Assembly (NCBI GenBank): GCA_036847245.1
Contig: DAIUAL010000018.1
Span: forward strand, 1-25,426
Direction: 5' to 3'
Length of the DNA: 25,426 nucleotides
Source of the DNA: UBA4661 sp002405405
Lineage (GTDB): Bacteria; Bacteroidota; Ignavibacteria; Kapaibacteriales; UBA4661
Shown here: positions 24,414-25,426 of the stretch, piece by piece
Layout: each line of letters opens with the position of its first letter
Position numbering within the stretch: position 1 is the stretch's first letter
Position numbers and translations under genes: made by a program
The notes under the pieces: generated by a model
What the model was told of the DNA's origin: nothing
Seen by the model: the letters and a program-made list of their open reading frames with translations, nothing else
Database searches by the model: none

Positions 24414-24498
24414 TGCAGGAGGCGGGAGTCGAACCCGCACGAATTTAAGGTTCACTGGATTTTGAGTCCAGCGCGTCTGCCAGTTCCGCCACTCCTGC
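24414..24498 (-). tRNA. tRNA-Leu (anticodon CAA)
   Basis: 85 bases on the - strand fold as a class II tRNA with a long variable arm. Acceptor GCAGGAG pairs with CTCCTGC, and the anticodon stem CTGGA/TCCAG encloses the loop CTCAAAA, giving anticodon CAA for UUG. The T arm contains GGTTCGACTCC. The 3' CCA is not encoded. Confidence 0.96.
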
Positions 24499-24543
24499 AA
24501 AAACTTCGATCAAGTCGAAAACTATGTCAATCAAACATGTGTG

Positions 24544-24618
24544 TGGGCGCGGAGGGATTTGAACCCCCGGCATCCTGCTTGTAAGGCAGGCGCTCTGGAC
24601 CAGCTGAGCTACACGCCC
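24544..24618 (-). tRNA. tRNA-Val (anticodon TAC)
   Basis: 75 bases on the - strand form a standard cloverleaf. Acceptor GGGCGTG pairs with CGCGCCC (one G-T), and the anticodon stem CCTGC/GCAGG encloses CTTACAA, giving anticodon TAC. The T loop is GTTCAAATC. CCA is not encoded. It lies 45 bp upstream of tRNA-Leu in the same transcript. Confidence 0.96.
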
Positions 24619-24752
24619 GAAATCATTATCAAAGAGCTACGAATATACGTGAGTAAAAGACATTGTGCAAGAAAAAAATATCCTCAACAACGACAAGAGC
24701 AAAAAAGAGAGCAAAAGAATTGTACCTTGGCGATACCAGCCAATGGTACTTA

Positions 24753-25426
24753 CTAACGTTGCGCACCACGCCATGCACGAGTAATATCGAGAGTATTACC
24801 AAAAGAATTGGTGATACGTAGTTGTACTTCACCGGAGCGCGACCAATCAAGAGTGCGGGGAAATTCAACCGCCGTATGATACACTACCGAGCCACCTGCT
24901 CCTCGCGCTACACGTATCATAGCAGGGGTAATCGAAACGGTCTGTTCTTGCGAACCTTCCAAACGAAAGCGCATTTCTCCTCGTAATTGCGAAGCAGGAA
25001 GATTATCCGTGAATTCTGCTACAACCAGTGGTGACATCTCATTGCGGTAAAACTCCATACCGCGCAGTTCGGTTTTGTCTTCAAGAGTAATTCGTTGAAT
25101 TTCGTTGCTGAAGCGAAGATGATCTTCATGTACCGAAGGAATCGGTACAACCCGCGCAATACGCCGCCGTGAGGCATCATTCTTGAACCAAGGAATCTCA
25201 TTGAGTGTTTGGCTTCGCTCGCTCACGACACCGTCGCCGCCTTCAAAAAGCGACTCTGCGCCAAAGCCAATCACGCCAAGGAGTCGACGCAGAAGTTCTT
25301 TTGTCGCAGAAGATGAAAGCTGAGATAATTCATTGAGCATTTCAACTTTACCAACGACGCTGATGTATTCGATATCCCCCGGATGCTGTGCCCAACCTAA
25401 ACGGTTCAAAAAATCACCACCATCTT
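24753..25426 (-). CDS. C-terminal part of an alpha/beta-hydrolase-like protein; partial (5' end outside window)
   Basis: The frame is open from the right edge to TAA at 24753, about 223 codons. There is no believable start inside the window, so the N-terminus, including any nucleophile Ser, lies beyond it. GDGVVSERSQTLNEI (around 58-72 of the visible part) looks like the strand-7 Asp of lipase-type hydrolases, and PSVHEDHLRFSNEIQRI, with a His about 35 residues later, fits the catalytic His. About 110 further residues of beta-rich sequence (EGSQEQTVSITPAMIRVARG, and SGEVQLRITNSFGNTLD) may be an accessory or sorting domain. A secreted lipase or esterase is a reasonable guess; the catalytic Ser is needed to support it. 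Confidence 0.6.
   Translation of the reverse strand, partial: DGGDFLNRLGWAQHPGDIEYISVVGKVEMLNELSQLSSSATKELLRRLLGVIGFGAESLFEGGDGVVSERSQTLNEIPWFKNDASRRRIARVVPIPSVHEDHLRFSNEIQRITLEDKTELRGMEFYRNEMSPLVVAEFTDNLPASQLRGEMRFRLEGSQEQTVSITPAMIRVARGAGGSVVYHTAVEFPRTLDWSRSGEVQLRITNSFGNTLDITRAWRGAQR

Noticed and set aside
1..25426. CRISPR arrays, insertion sequences, integrases, prophage genes
   Set aside because: No regularly spaced repeats, transposase motifs or phage genes were seen; the tRNA pair at 24414-24618 has no adjoining integrase.

Overview
The window reads as a chromosomal segment from a free-living, aerobically respiring Gram-negative bacterium of the FCB group (Bacteroidota/Chlorobiota relatives such as Ignavibacteria or Kapabacteria are my best guess; the lineage is inferred, not proven). 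The main pointers are an N-acyl-ornithine carbamoyltransferase (the AOTC/SOTC family) in place of ordinary ArgF, a divergent ArgB, a DUF2805 (TIGR03643-like) protein, weak or absent Shine-Dalgarno sites before many genes, a ba3-type oxidase, and a MenG-type quinone methyltransferase.

Layout. 1-1164 (-): the first 388 codons of a large unrecognised protein, possibly a nuclease, running off the left edge. 1300-3164 (-): an SDR-fold protein lacking the catalytic Tyr and a YeiH-type ten-helix membrane protein. 3325-4320 (+): one uninterrupted frame for a histidine-kinase-like protein broken by five in-frame stop codons. 4344-6631 (+): DUF2805 protein, then the arginine genes argF' and argB; argB is broken by an assembly gap whose two flanks are noisy copies of the same bases. 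6740-8068 (+): two exported proteins, the second a six-blade repeat protein. 8189-10132 (-): orphan TPR sensor kinase. 10598-14443 (+): a compact terminal-oxidase cassette (subunits IIa, II and I, SCO copper chaperone, cytochrome c). 14542-16144 (-): an outer-membrane porin-like protein and a small PstS-like protein. 16332-18087 (-): a chemoreceptor gene with one nonsense codon and one frameshift. 18555-20857 (-): clpP and clpX, separated by a long nested hairpin. 21001-22916 (-): nuoC standing alone, an exported RidA-family protein and a fatty-acid hydroxylase. 23116-24360 (+): menG/ubiE and an ICMT-like membrane methyltransferase. 24414-24618 (-): tRNA-Val and tRNA-Leu sharing one terminator. 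24753-25426 (-): C-terminal part of an alpha/beta-hydrolase-like protein.

How they fit together. The oxidase cassette, nuoC and MenG describe a menaquinone-linked aerobic respiratory chain. argF' and argB are consecutive steps of arginine synthesis through an acylated ornithine; the specificity residue (Val90) suggests the N-succinyl route. ClpP and ClpX form one protease. I see no CRISPR array, prophage, insertion sequence or complete novel defence island. The least-explained items are the left-edge gene, the five-stop kinase frame, the clpP-clpX hairpin and the two exported small proteins. Several gene breaks (argB, the chemoreceptor, perhaps the kinase) could be sequence-quality artefacts rather than biology.
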